From NCBI RefSeq assembly GCF_027570195.1, contig NZ_JAKMUZ010000014.1, positions 1-64,000 of the forward strand: a DNA stretch of 64,000 nt, in the 5' to 3' direction. Shown here piece after piece: positions 38,410 to 47,440 of the stretch; within the stretch, counting starts at the first letter, position 1, and each line of letters begins with the position of its first letter. Position numbers and translations under genes: made by a program. Under the pieces are notes generated by a model. The model was not told where the DNA came from and searched no databases. It worked only from the letters and a program-made list of their open reading frames with translations. The DNA comes from Corynebacterium yonathiae (GTDB lineage: Bacteria; Actinomycetota; Actinomycetes; Mycobacteriales; Mycobacteriaceae).

Positions 38410-39561
38410 TCCATAGGCGGTGCGGGCACGATCGGCATCGATCCATTCCGGAGGTTGAACGTCCAAAGTTGCCTCTGTAGCTGCGGGCGTAGGCTCGGGC
38501 AGATGCAGCTCCGGCGCATCGAGGAGGACGAGGGCGATGCGGCCGTCGGAAAGCGTAGTGCCAGCCAGCGTCCAGATGCCGAGGATGGGTAAGGCCAAGT
38601 GGGGCAGTTGCTGCCTGCGCGCCAGCTGGAGCGGAAGGTGCGGACGAACCAGCTCGGGAACGACCTCGTTCATGCCAAAGCGGGCCAGGCTACCTGCCCA
38701 CTTGGCGGCCGCAGAGTTCTTGAGCGAGGGATCGGCCCAAGCCCAGGTGAATTCCTCCGCCGATATGGTGGCTATAAGCACCGCTCTCGCCACAAATTGT
38801 CCATCGCGATAGGACACGCTAGCGGTGGCTTTGTCTGTATCGAGTTCTATTGTGGCAGCGGGGAAACGGCCCTGAAAATATAGTTGGCTCTCCACCCCGA
38901 GATAAAAAGCATCCTCGAGGATGCTGGTGGCGGGAAAACCCGGGGTGATGCTGGAAATCTTGTGAACGCCGTGCTCGGCTTGTTCAAAGCGCACCGTGGT
39001 GCCATCGGAAAAGTGCACGTACGGCTCTTCCTCGGTGGAGTCTATGTCCACATAACGAGCAAGGGTGAGGGCCGGCCCCTTTTCATCCTCGTCCGCTCTG
39101 CTCTGTCGCAGGCCGCATAGCAGAGCCTGGCGAAACTCTAGGTGGGGGTGAAAATCTACCGCAACGATAGCCACGTGCTCACCCTGCTGGGCGCGAAGTA
39201 TCGGCATATTGCCCACGATGAGGGAAGCTAAAGCAATCATGCTTTCTGGGTCTGTTGTCACCGGGCTGTCCTGTGGTAAATCAGCACTATATTCGGTGGC
39301 TGTGGTGGTCCAGTGCCACGTGTTGGCAGAAATGACGGCTAGCCGCACGCCACGGAAATCAGAAACCTGCTGCGCGGAACTTATCCTCGTCTCCACTAAC
39401 TGATCGGTGACAAAATTGCCTTTACCGTTAGTGGAGGGGCCGAGGAAATTAAATTCCACGTCGGTTGCCTTACCAATGTGGTCTTGAAATGTGGCATTAA
39501 CGCCCGCCTGAATGAAGCGGGCGTTATGCGCGGTGCTCGATATAGGGGCTTTCTTATCCAT
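38386..39561 (-). CDS. hypothetical protein with tandem DUF6882-like halves
   Basis: A 391-residue soluble protein. The second half has the DUF6882-like motif FTWAWADPSLKNSAAAKWAGSLARFG. The first half has a parallel, weaker version, NTWHWTTTATEYSADLP, followed by a similar helix, so it may be an internal duplication. There is no signal peptide or membrane segment. The function of the family is unknown. It overlaps the HIBYL-CoA hydrolase gene tail to tail by 24 nt. Confidence 0.65.
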   Translation of the reverse strand: MDKKAPISSTAHNARFIQAGVNATFQDHIGKATDVEFNFLGPSTNGKGNFVTDQLVETRISSAQQVSDFRGVRLAVISANTWHWTTTATEYSADLPQDSPVTTDPESMIALASLIVGNMPILRAQQGEHVAIVAVDFHPHLEFRQALLCGLRQSRADEDEKGPALTLARYVDIDSTEEEPYVHFSDGTTVRFEQAEHGVHKISSITPGFPATSILEDAFYLGVESQLYFQGRFPAATIELDTDKATASVSYRDGQFVARAVLIATISAEEFTWAWADPSLKNSAAAKWAGSLARFGMNEVVPELVRPHLPLQLARRQQLPHLALPILGIWTLAGTTLSDGRIALVLLDAPELHLPEPTPAATEATLDVQPPEWIDADRARTAYGSFRGVDV

Positions 39562-39603
39562 AACTACTGCCGAGCATACGGATTAAAGCGCCCATTAGGC
39601 TAG

Positions 39604-40203
39604 CTAGTCGATGGCGCGCACGGTAGCAAAGGCTGTACGCACTATCTCATGTTGTGTGTGAGCGGTCAGTGATTCTTCGGCCTGGGAGCGGCGGTGGATT
39701 TCTTTCATGCTCACCGCGGCGGCGCCCGCACAGGCCTGGAGGATGACCGCGACCTCAAAGCGCGATTTATCCGGAACGCGTTGGTGGAAAGCTTCCAAAA
39801 CTTGCTCGGATACGACCTGGAATTGTTGGCGCTCTTCTGTGGTATGGCTCAAGTTTTCTAAAGCCTCGCCGATAGTGAAAAGAGAGGTGATGGAATGTAA
39901 CTCTTTTCCTTCATTTTCGGTGGCATCGAGCGTTACCTGTTCGAAGAATTCAGAAATGGATGAGTTAGGAAAGACAGTGGGCACTTCCTTAGAAAACTCG
40001 GCAAGCACATTGGTGCCAAAGGACAGTAGCGCATCAGAAACCGAGGAGAAGTAGTTATGGAAGGTGCGCGGGGAAACCCCGACGGCGGCAGTTATGCCTG
40101 AAACCGTGGCAGCTTCAGCGCCACCGTCGAGGACGAGGCGCGCTGCCGCATCGGCCATGGCCTGACGAGTAGCTCGCTTCTTTTCTTCGCGCAGACTAGT
40201 CAC
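39604..40203 (-). CDS. TetR-family regulator of the MMPL exporter
   Basis: A 199-residue TetR-type repressor: N-terminal helix-turn-helix (about 24-55: ATVSGITAAVGVSPRTFHNYFSSVSDALL), then a helical ligand domain. Its start overlaps the end of the upstream mmpL gene by 8 nt, so it is co-transcribed with the exporter it most likely controls. Inverted and direct repeats upstream of mmpL are the probable operators. Confidence 0.85.
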   Translation of the reverse strand: MTSLREEKKRATRQAMADAAARLVLDGGAEAATVSGITAAVGVSPRTFHNYFSSVSDALLSFGTNVLAEFSKEVPTVFPNSSISEFFEQVTLDATENEGKELHSITSLFTIGEALENLSHTTEERQQFQVVSEQVLEAFHQRVPDKSRFEVAVILQACAGAAAVSMKEIHRRSQAEESLTAHTQHEIVRTAFATVRAID

Positions 40204-42574
40204 GGTGTGTTTCGCCTACCTTCTCTCGTTGGGTGCGCAAGAGCTCCTCGCGCTCTGAGTGCAAGGCCTCTCCCTCGATATCCATGTTTGGGGTGATCTT
40301 ATCCAACCAATGTGGGAACCACCATGCCTTCTTATCCAGTACGAACATGGTGGCCGGGATGATCATCATGCGGACCACGAAGGCATCGATAAGCACGCCG
40401 GCGGCCAGAGCAAAGCCCATGGTCTTGATAAACAGCTCATCCATCAAAATGAAGGCGGCGAAGACCGAAATCATAATCAGGGCTGCAGCCGTCACCACGC
40501 GGGCGCCATGCTTAAAGCCATTGGAGGTAGCGTTGCCAGCCGTCTTGCCATTGACAAAGCCCTCGCGCATGCGGGTGACCAAGAAAACCTGATAGTCCAT
40601 GGCCAGGCCGAAGGTAAGGCCGATGAGCATGATAGGCAGGAAGGAAAGAAGCGGCTGCGGGTCATCGACGATGCCGAACATACCCTCCTGCCAAATGGCT
40701 ACCGTGATGCCGAAGGTAGCGGCCATCGAGAGTGCGAAGCCGGCCGCGGCGATAAGCGGTACCCAGATGGAACGGAAGACCAGCATCAAGACGATGAAGG
40801 CCAAGCCCAGCACGATGGCTACATAAGGAATGAGCACGTTATTGAGGCGCTCAGAAATGTCATCGAAGATCGGGGTGATGCCGGTGATGCCATAAGAGCC
40901 GCCGGTCTTTTCAAACTCACCCTGGTGATCGCGCAGGTGGTTGAGGGTCTCGGTGGTTTCTTCATCGGTGGCGCCGGTGGTTGGCGTGATCATGATCTGT
41001 GCAGCATCACCGTTGTCAGTGGTTTGCACGATCTGGGCGTTTTCCACACCCGAAGTACCATTGAATTTCTGCAGCAGATCCTGGAACGCCGGCATGCGAT
41101 CCTGTTCGGACACGTTAGCTACGTCAACGAAAGCGATCATTGGCGCATTGCGGCCTGGACCAAAGGCATCTGCCGTAATCTCATAGGCCTCGCGCTGCGG
41201 GGTACCGGGCTTCGCGGTGCCATCAGTGGGCATGGCCAAGCGCAGCTGGGCGAATGGTACAGCCAGGATGCCCAGCAAGACGACGCCGGCGATAAGGTGT
41301 AGCCACGGATGGGCGCGCACGCGGCGCACCCAGCGCAGGCCCATGGTGGGCTTTTCGTCTTCTGGGTCCGGAACCTTGGGGCCGGGGACCCGGCCGGCAA
41401 AAATCTTGGTGCCCAAAAGGCCAAGTAGGGCAGGGATAAAGGTATTGGCAACCAGCACAGCGATGATGACCGTTGCTGCGGCGGCGATGGCCATGGTGCC
41501 CAAGAAAGGAATGCCGATGATGGTCAGAGCGGCCAAGGCAATGACCACGGTGGTGCCGGCGAAGACGACGGAACCGCCCGCGGTACCCAGCGCCATGCCC
41601 ATGGCGTGAGCTCGGGTGGCCTTATCCATCTTCTTGAGCTCTGCGGCTAGCTCCTTAGGCGAAAGATCATTGAGGCCAGAAGAGGTAATGAGCTCATTGC
41701 GGAAACGATTAACAATAAATAGTGCGTAATCGATACCGACCGCCAGGCCGATCATGGAAGCCAAGGTCGGGGTCATATCGGAGATAGTATCCGTGAATAC
41801 GGTGCATACCTGCACACCAAGAATGCCGATGCCCACACCAATGATGGCGGAAATAAGCGGCATGCCGGCGGCGACGAAGGAACCGAAGGTAATCAGCAGC
41901 ACGATTGCGGCGACGATAAGGCCGATGATTTCGGCGCTGCCACCCATCTCTTGGCCAGCGGAGTTAAAAGCATTGCCCTGGTATTTGACCGTGAGCTCGC
42001 CCTCGTCGTACTTGTTCAACACATCCGTTACCGCAGTCATATCCTCTTCCGGGATGTCCATGACATCGTCGGCGTTGAAGGCAATAGTGACGGTACCGGT
42101 AGTTTTATCCTCGCTGAGAGGGGAGAGCTGTTGCAGGTTTTTCTTCACCTGCTCCTCCGGCATGTGCTGGGCTTTCATCTTTTCGCCCATTTGCTTTTCC
42201 ATGCCAGCGGCGGCCATAACCGGACTGACCAGCTTGTCTTGCTCCTTGAGCGCACCAGTGTCTTTGAGGTCACCGAGGAGGTTATCCACCTCGCCGGCTA
42301 CTTGCTTATCGGTGAGGTTTTTGCCCTCCGGTGCTTGGATAACCACTGTGCCTTCGGGGGCGCTCATGGCATCGGTGTCTTGGCCGAAGCGTTCCATCAT
42401 CTTGTCTTGGGTGGTGGTCGAGTCCATCTCCGGCATGGAGAAGTTGGGGTTCGGTGACTTGGCAAAGCCGGCGGTTAGACCCACCATGGCCACCAAGACG
42501 ATAAGCCAAAAGGCCAGGAAGGGCCATACCTTGCGGTATGCCCAGCTGCCTAGCCGGTAGAGAAATTTAGACAT
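40196..42574 (-). CDS. MMPL/RND-family membrane exporter
   Basis: A 792-residue, 12-TM RND transporter of the MMPL type with two large external loops. The paired Asp-Tyr proton-relay motifs are visible (GLAVGIDYALFIVNRFR and LAMDYQVFLVTRMREGF). The C-terminal extension is short, unlike the long-tailed mycolate exporter MmpL3/CmpL1, so this is more like the smaller drug or lipid exporters of corynebacteria. ATG start. It is first in an operon with its TetR regulator, and repeats upstream suggest inducible expression. Confidence 0.88.
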   Translation of the reverse strand: MSKFLYRLGSWAYRKVWPFLAFWLIVLVAMVGLTAGFAKSPNPNFSMPEMDSTTTQDKMMERFGQDTDAMSAPEGTVVIQAPEGKNLTDKQVAGEVDNLLGDLKDTGALKEQDKLVSPVMAAAGMEKQMGEKMKAQHMPEEQVKKNLQQLSPLSEDKTTGTVTIAFNADDVMDIPEEDMTAVTDVLNKYDEGELTVKYQGNAFNSAGQEMGGSAEIIGLIVAAIVLLITFGSFVAAGMPLISAIIGVGIGILGVQVCTVFTDTISDMTPTLASMIGLAVGIDYALFIVNRFRNELITSSGLNDLSPKELAAELKKMDKATRAHAMGMALGTAGGSVVFAGTTVVIALAALTIIGIPFLGTMAIAAAATVIIAVLVANTFIPALLGLLGTKIFAGRVPGPKVPDPEDEKPTMGLRWVRRVRAHPWLHLIAGVVLLGILAVPFAQLRLAMPTDGTAKPGTPQREAYEITADAFGPGRNAPMIAFVDVANVSEQDRMPAFQDLLQKFNGTSGVENAQIVQTTDNGDAAQIMITPTTGATDEETTETLNHLRDHQGEFEKTGGSYGITGITPIFDDISERLNNVLIPYVAIVLGLAFIVLMLVFRSIWVPLIAAAGFALSMAATFGITVAIWQEGMFGIVDDPQPLLSFLPIMLIGLTFGLAMDYQVFLVTRMREGFVNGKTAGNATSNGFKHGARVVTAAALIMISVFAAFILMDELFIKTMGFALAAGVLIDAFVVRMMIIPATMFVLDKKAWWFPHWLDKITPNMDIEGEALHSEREELLRTQREKVGETHRD

Positions 42575-42613
42575 ATTCGTGCTTTCTAGTCGAGTGAACG
42601 GGCAATGTTATGC

Positions 42614-42687
42614 GCGCGGATAAGCGCGGATATGCGATCCGCGAGCAAAGATTGCATTTCATGAGAAACATTGCACAGTCTATGCAA
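42614..42687. promoter_or_regulatory. operator cluster before mmpL-tetR
   Basis: Three repeats lie together: tandem GCGCGGATA (42614-42622 and 42624-42632, 10-bp period); a perfect inverted repeat CGCGGAT-N5-ATCCGCG (42625-42643) that reuses the second unit; and a separate inverted repeat TTGCA-N7-TGCAA (42671-42687). They fill the divergent region between mmpL and the GAP-like gene. The 19-bp palindrome has the size expected for a TetR dimer. Confidence 0.6.
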
Positions 42688-42805
42688 GATTGCTTAGTGT
42701 GTGCAAAGATCTGTGTGTCGTGTCATAAGTTAGCGCTATCGAGAGATGAAACATTCATCTTCTTCGGCATCGGAGATTACAGCGTGGAGCGGTAGACTAT
42801 CCGGC

Positions 42806-43459
42806 ATGCTCCATGCCGTTAGTTTCGCCCTTTTGGATTCCGTCAATGCCTTGCTTATTGGCATCCTTGTGGCCATCGGCATCATTTTGCCCCGCGGTAA
42901 GTACCGGCGCATCGCCGCATTGGTGGTGATAGGGGATTGGGTCGGGGTGCTCGTCGCAGCGGCCGTGGTTATGTTTTTGCTGCTTGGGGTAAAAGATCAA
43001 ATTGAGGCCATTTTGAGCTCGCCCATTGCCGGCTGGGTGCTTGTCGCAGTTGGCATCGCAGTGGCCATCGGCTCGTGGCGCTCCAAAGGGCAACCCAATG
43101 CCTTGGTCAACCGGCTACTAGAACCATTGCGCACGCCGTCGCTGATTACTGCACTCATCGGCTTTGTGATGGGTGTCGTGCAATCACTGACTTCGGTGCC
43201 TTTTTATTACGGGCTAATGCACTTGGCCACAGAAAAGATTGCTCCAGCAGCACAATATGGAGGCCTAGTGTGGTACGCCAGCCTAGCCCTATCCTTGCCC
43301 ACCATCTGCGGCGTATTTATCGCTGTGGTGCGCGCGCATCCCGATTCGGCGGCGGGCAGGCTTTTTGCCGCCGCCCGTGCCAATAGCACCCAAGTGGCGC
43401 TCTTTGGCGGTTACCTCGTGGCGATCTTTCTCATCCTCATGGGCGCATTGTCGCTTTAA
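42806..43459 (+). CDS. GAP-family (Sap/LysE-like) membrane protein
   Basis: A 217-residue protein with six predicted membrane helices and a LysE/GAP-like start (AVSFALLDSVNALLIGILVAIGIILPRGKYRR). The mycobacterial relatives, the GAP/Sap proteins, help move glycopeptidolipids to the surface; others export small solutes. I start at ATG 42806: a -10-like TAGACT (42793-42798) ends 7 nt upstream; an ATG 60 nt earlier is possible. Divergent from the MMPL exporter, whose operators lie between them, so joint control in lipid export is conceivable. Stops of this gene and the next overlap by 4 nt. Confidence 0.7.
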   Translation: MLHAVSFALLDSVNALLIGILVAIGIILPRGKYRRIAALVVIGDWVGVLVAAAVVMFLLLGVKDQIEAILSSPIAGWVLVAVGIAVAIGSWRSKGQPNALVNRLLEPLRTPSLITALIGFVMGVVQSLTSVPFYYGLMHLATEKIAPAAQYGGLVWYASLALSLPTICGVFIAVVRAHPDSAAGRLFAAARANSTQVALFGGYLVAIFLILMGALSL

Positions 43460-43995
43460 TCAAAGAGGACTTCATCCAGGCTTAATGCCTCATTGGATTG
43501 GCGCTGGGCGCACTCCACGTAGCGCGCCGCGTGTGGGATGAAGGCTTCCGATTCTTCTGCGCTGAGTTCGCGGCGGACCTTGGCCGGCACGCCGGCGGCG
43601 AGGCTGCGCGGCGGAATGTCTGTGCCCTCCAGTACCACGGCACCGGCGGCGATCAGCGAACCCGCACCGATCGTGCAGCGCGAAAGTAGCGAGGACGACA
43701 TCCCGACTAAAGAACCTGCCTCCACGTGTGCGGCGTGGACCATAGCCATGTGTCCCACGGTGACATCATCTTCCAGTACGCAGGGGGTATCTTCTTCCAC
43801 GTGGAAGACACAGTTGTCCTGAATATTGCATCGCGCACCGATCCGAATTTTGCCTACATCACCGCGCAGCACGCTGCCATAAAATACGGAGGAGTCTGGG
43901 CCGATTTTTACGTCTCCAATGATGGTGGCATTAGGGGCAATCCACGCGCTGCGATGGATGCGTGGCTTCTTTCCAGCAAAGGGTAAAAGGAGCAT
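43456..43995 (-). CDS. gamma-carbonic anhydrase family protein
   Basis: A 179-residue left-handed beta-helix built of hexapeptide repeats (IGDVKIGPDSSVFYGSVLRG; CTIGAGSLIAAGAVV). The three metal His are visible: NCVFHVEE and the pair in VGHMAMVHAAH. The family includes active gamma-carbonic anhydrases and inactive relatives; activity cannot be judged. It is the last of three co-oriented genes (gaps of 20 and 11 nt). Confidence 0.85.
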   Translation of the reverse strand: MLLLPFAGKKPRIHRSAWIAPNATIIGDVKIGPDSSVFYGSVLRGDVGKIRIGARCNIQDNCVFHVEEDTPCVLEDDVTVGHMAMVHAAHVEAGSLVGMSSSLLSRCTIGAGSLIAAGAVVLEGTDIPPRSLAAGVPAKVRRELSAEESEAFIPHAARYVECAQRQSNEALSLDEVLFD

Positions 43996-44015
43996 GTGCG
44001 GATTCCTTTCAAAAG

Positions 44016-44393
44016 TTATTCGACTACTAAAGCCAAGGCGGGGGAGAGCTCATATTCGCCGGGGCGGGGAAGGTGGTCTAAGAGGGCGTCGGCAAGCGCG
44101 GGCGTAAGCGGAATAACCCAGCCGCGCTTGGGATCCTTGATGGGCAGTGCATCCTTCTTTACAGCCGGGAAATGAGCCGTTGCGGTGGGAGAAACCAGTG
44201 TGGCCGATTCGCGGGAGCGTGCTACCTCGCGCAGAACCTCCGCGCCGGGCTGATTGGTGACCATTATGATCATTGAGCCGGCGGTGTGGATTTCCAGTTT
44301 TTCCACTTGGGCTATGGGAGCGGCGGAATCGGGGCGCGCTAAGCGCGGGGACTGCGTGCCGGTGAGCCGAGCAAGTGCATCTTTTAATCCCAT
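44016..44393 (-). CDS. hypothetical protein, 125 aa
   Basis: A 125-residue soluble protein of mixed alpha/beta character, with the core VEKLEIHTAGSMIIMVTNQPGAEVL and an end rich in Leu/Pro. No motif I recognise. It is the middle gene of an apparent three-gene operon ending in the gamma-carbonic anhydrase; close spacing and normal codon use make it a real gene. Function unknown. Confidence 0.6.
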   Translation of the reverse strand: MGLKDALARLTGTQSPRLARPDSAAPIAQVEKLEIHTAGSMIIMVTNQPGAEVLREVARSRESATLVSPTATAHFPAVKKDALPIKDPKRGWVIPLTPALADALLDHLPRPGEYELSPALALVVE

Positions 44394-44404
44394 AAGCCCC
44401 TAGT

Positions 44405-44746
44405 CTAGTGAGCGCGCACCGTAACGGTGCGGCCGCGCTCTAGATCGAAGTAGGTGCGTTGCCCCGTGGCGGCAACGTGCTTGTGAGCTAGAGATTCGTC
44501 TTGGGTAACCGACGTAGCGAAAAATACTAAAGGGCCGCCTGGGCGGCGATAGGTACTGAGATAGCGTGCGCCTTCTTGCCTGGCTAGTGCGAGGGCTGTG
44601 CGTATCACGTCCGGAGTGGGCTCATCTGCTTTCAGCAGTGCCTTCCCGGTGGGGGTATAGGCAAACCCGGTGCGGGGCTGCTGGCCGGTTTCGACGTCGA
44701 AAGTTCCTTCCTCGTCCGCGAGCAGTTGCCGGAAAATGCGCTTCAT
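44405..44746 (-). CDS. hypothetical protein, 113 aa
   Basis: A 113-residue protein: basic start MKRIFRQLL, an aromatic/Gly patch (TGFAYTPTG), a helix (TPDVIRTALALARQEGARYLSTYRR) and a beta-rich end. No recognised family. First gene of the operon with the 125-aa protein and the carbonic anhydrase. Start at ATG 44746 because a minus-strand -10-like TACGCT (44759-44754) ends 7 nt upstream; the longer reading from 44818 would run into the divergent patatin gene. Confidence 0.6.
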   Translation of the reverse strand: MKRIFRQLLADEEGTFDVETGQQPRTGFAYTPTGKALLKADEPTPDVIRTALALARQEGARYLSTYRRPGGPLVFFATSVTQDESLAHKHVAATGQRTYFDLERGRTVTVRAH

Positions 44747-44771
44747 TGGGCCCAGCGTAGTATGGGGCACC
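44747..44771. promoter_or_regulatory. face-to-face leaderless promoters, 113-aa gene / patatin
   Basis: Again a 25-nt divergent gap. TAGTAT (44758-44763) ends 8 nt before the patatin ATG; TACGCT on the minus strand (44759-44754) ends 7 nt before the 113-aa gene. The hexamers overlap by two bases. It has the same geometry as the tatD pair. Confidence 0.5.
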
Positions 44772-45641
44772 ATGATTGACGCCAGCAACACCGCACTCGT
44801 TATTGAAGGCGGCGGCATGCGTAATTCTTATACCGCCGCCTGCATGGTTAAGCTCATCGAAGAAGGAGTAGACTTTGGTTGGGTAGGCGGTGTTTCAGCC
44901 GGGGCATCCCACACCGTTAATTATTTATCGCGCGATGCTCGGCGTGCGGAAGAGTCGTTTACGGACTTTGCCAAGAATCCCAGCTTTGGCGGCGTGGGTT
45001 CGCTGGTGCGTGGAACGGGCTATTTTAATGCGGAATATATCTATGAGCGAGCCGCCGATAAAGATCTGCCCTTTGACTGGAAGGCTTACCGCGAGCACCC
45101 GGCCGATATGGTGCTGGCGGCAGCACGAGCGGATACCGGCGAGTCCGTTTATTGGACGCGCGAGGATGTTCACACCCCAGAGGATCTTTTTGTGCGAGTG
45201 CGAGCCTCGTCCACGCTGCCACTGATTATGCCGATGCGCTTTATCGACGGCGCACCATATGTAGATGGCGCATTGGGCTCTTCCGGCGGCATCACCATCG
45301 CGCAAGCGGAGGAGGCCGGCTATGAGAAGTTCCTTTTCATCGGTACTAAGCCGCGTGGGTATGTACGTCCTGAGGTGGCGCGCCCGGCCTTCATCCGCCG
45401 CATCTTCCGCAGGTACCCCGCTATTGCCGACTCCCTGATAGCCCGCCCTGCTATCTACAATGCCGCCAAGGACCGCCTTTTGGAATTGGAACGCCAAGGT
45501 AGGGCCCAACTATTTTTCCCCGAGGATATGCAGGTCGCCTCTACTGAGCGCAATGTACACAAGCTGAGCGCGAACTATCAGGCGGGTAAAGCCCAGACCT
45601 ATACGGAGTGGCCGCGGTGGAAGGAATTCCTCCTCGACTAG
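44772..45641 (+). CDS. patatin-like phospholipase
   Basis: A 289-residue lipid acyl hydrolase. Oxyanion loop EGGGMRN, nucleophile elbow GGVSAGASH (Gly-x-Ser-x-Gly) and the dyad Asp in FIDGAPYVDGALGS are all intact. There is no signal peptide, so it acts inside the cell on membrane or storage lipids. It resembles the YjjU/RssA single-domain bacterial patatins. Start at ATG 44772, probably leaderless. Confidence 0.88.
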   Translation: MIDASNTALVIEGGGMRNSYTAACMVKLIEEGVDFGWVGGVSAGASHTVNYLSRDARRAEESFTDFAKNPSFGGVGSLVRGTGYFNAEYIYERAADKDLPFDWKAYREHPADMVLAAARADTGESVYWTREDVHTPEDLFVRVRASSTLPLIMPMRFIDGAPYVDGALGSSGGITIAQAEEAGYEKFLFIGTKPRGYVRPEVARPAFIRRIFRRYPAIADSLIARPAIYNAAKDRLLELERQGRAQLFFPEDMQVASTERNVHKLSANYQAGKAQTYTEWPRWKEFLLD

Positions 45642-45793
45642 TTCACTTTGGATAGTTGTTGTGAGATGTACCGCTGCTGGGGGTGGTCGGTCGACGGTGA
45701 AACTGGTCTAAGCAGTAGCGATGCCGAGTGTGGGCTTTGAAGAAAGTGCCTTTCACGTGGCACTTTGCTGGAAAATGCCTAAACTATTCCAGC

Positions 45794-47359
45794 GTGTTAG
45801 CAATTTTTGATGGAAATATATGGCTGAGCATCTTTTTCATAGTGCTGCTCGGCACGTTATTTGGCATGATTCCTTTCGGGCCGTTGCGCTTTGGCGCGGC
45901 CGGCACGCTTTTTGTGGGTTTGGCCCTCGGCTCGTTTATTGACCTGGACAAAGACATTCTAAGCTCCCTGCAAGAGATGGGCTTGGGTCTCTTTATTTAT
46001 ATGCAGGGGCTCTCCGCCGGCGAGCGCTTCTTCAAGGGCTTTTCTAAGCAGATGAAGCACATGCTCACTGCTACAATTGCGATTATTGTGGCTGCAGGTG
46101 CAGCCCTATTCTTTGGTGGCATGCTGGGACTAGACACCCTAGCTTCCGTTGGCGTATTCGCCGGCGCCACCACCTCGACACCGTCGCTGGCTGTGGCCCA
46201 ACAGCAAACGGGTGAAGAGCTACCTGCCGTGGGGTACTCGCTGGGCTATCCCGTGGGTGTGGCAGTGGCCATCCTGGTGGTGGCCTTCCTGCTCAAGCAA
46301 AACTGGCCTGCCAAGCGGGATAAGGACAATTCTGCCTCCAAGATCTTCCGTTCCCGCACTATCCGCGTCACCAAAGACGTGAACTACGATGATCTGGAAG
46401 AAAAGTTCAAGGATCACTTTGTGATCGCCACCATCCGCCGCGGCAATAAGGTGCGCGTGGCTGGTGACCGTCCAGAACTGCGCAAAGGCGATATTCTGCG
46501 CGTGATGGTCACCAAGGCTAAGGCCCGTGAGCTCACCCAAATGCTGGGCAAGCGCCAGCCGCAGACTCCGTTCGTGGATAAGCGCCTAGTTATTGAAACC
46601 GTGGCTGTATCTAACCAGGATATTGCCGGTCGCACCGTAGGGGAGTTGAACCTGTTTTCTCGCTATGGCGGGCGCATCGTGCGCGTGCAGCGTGGCGATG
46701 AGGAGTTCCTGGCCAATAATGAAACTCATTTGGCCTCTGGCGATACGCTTGAACTCATCGTGAAGTTTGACCGTTTGGGCGATATCCGGGATTACTTCGG
46801 TGACTCCGTTAAGTCCTACTCCGAGTTGAACTGGGTGGCACTAGGCGGCGGCCTATTCTTGGGCTACCTGCTCGGCCAAGTCGTGGTACCGATGCCCGGT
46901 GGTGCCTCCTTCGAACTGGGCTTTGCACTCGGACCGCTGATTACGGGCCTAATTCTCGGCGCGCTGCACCGCACCCGCCGCATCCCATGGCAGGTTCCGG
47001 CCTCCATTAACACCGCCTTCCAGCAGTGGGGCCTCGTCATCTTCTTGGCATCCGTGGGCCTATCTTCTGGTGAGGCATTCCTGTCCACCGCATTCTCCTG
47101 GATGGGGCTGAAGTGCATGATCCTCGCCGCGATCGTCACCTCGGTCACTGCTGTGTTGTTCGCCGTGGCGAATCGCTTCATGGGACAATCTGAAACTCGC
47201 ACCGCCGGCGGACACTCCGGCATCTTTGCCCAGCCAGCCGTAGTCAACTACGCCACGGGGCTGAGCTCGGACTCGCGGATTATGATCGGTTATGCAGCCA
47301 CCATTGTGGTGGCGCAGGTCGTCAAAATCGCCGTAGTCCCAGTGATGCTGATGGTTTAA
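45794..47359 (+). CDS. AspT/SucE-like transporter with two TrkA-C domains
   Basis: About 521 residues: five N-terminal helices with the AspT duplication signature (RFGAAGTLFVGLALGSFIDL), two soluble TrkA-C/RCK-C domains in the middle (about 195-350: GNKVRVAGDRPELRKGDIL; GDEEFLANNETHLASGDTL), and a second membrane half. C. glutamicum SucE, a succinate exporter, has this layout, but dicarboxylate export is inferred. I choose GTG 45794: TAAACT (45780-45785) ends 8 nt upstream. An ATG at 45728 would add 22 residues unlike the family start. Confidence 0.8.
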   Translation: MLAIFDGNIWLSIFFIVLLGTLFGMIPFGPLRFGAAGTLFVGLALGSFIDLDKDILSSLQEMGLGLFIYMQGLSAGERFFKGFSKQMKHMLTATIAIIVAAGAALFFGGMLGLDTLASVGVFAGATTSTPSLAVAQQQTGEELPAVGYSLGYPVGVAVAILVVAFLLKQNWPAKRDKDNSASKIFRSRTIRVTKDVNYDDLEEKFKDHFVIATIRRGNKVRVAGDRPELRKGDILRVMVTKAKARELTQMLGKRQPQTPFVDKRLVIETVAVSNQDIAGRTVGELNLFSRYGGRIVRVQRGDEEFLANNETHLASGDTLELIVKFDRLGDIRDYFGDSVKSYSELNWVALGGGLFLGYLLGQVVVPMPGGASFELGFALGPLITGLILGALHRTRRIPWQVPASINTAFQQWGLVIFLASVGLSSGEAFLSTAFSWMGLKCMILAAIVTSVTAVLFAVANRFMGQSETRTAGGHSGIFAQPAVVNYATGLSSDSRIMIGYAATIVVAQVVKIAVVPVMLMV

Positions 47360-47369
47360 CCGGCAACCG

Positions 47370-47404
47370 AAAAGGCCGCTCCCCAGAATGGGAAGCGGCC
47401 TTTT
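47370..47404. terminator. bidirectional terminator
   Basis: Arms AAAAGGCCGCT (47370-47380) and AGCGGCCTTTT (47394-47404) around an inner CCC/GGG pairing. A-run on one side and T-run on the other, so it works for both the transporter and the convergent prfC. Confidence 0.88.
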
Positions 47405-47440
47405 CCCATGTTTTATAGAGATTGAGAAAGCTGTGCCGCT

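Noticed and set aside
40259-41302. 347-codon open frame on the plus strand inside mmpL
   Set aside because: It is fully antisense to a gene with clear RND motifs; its composition (Gly/His/Asp-rich) is that of a reading-frame shadow and there is no ribosome site or family match.
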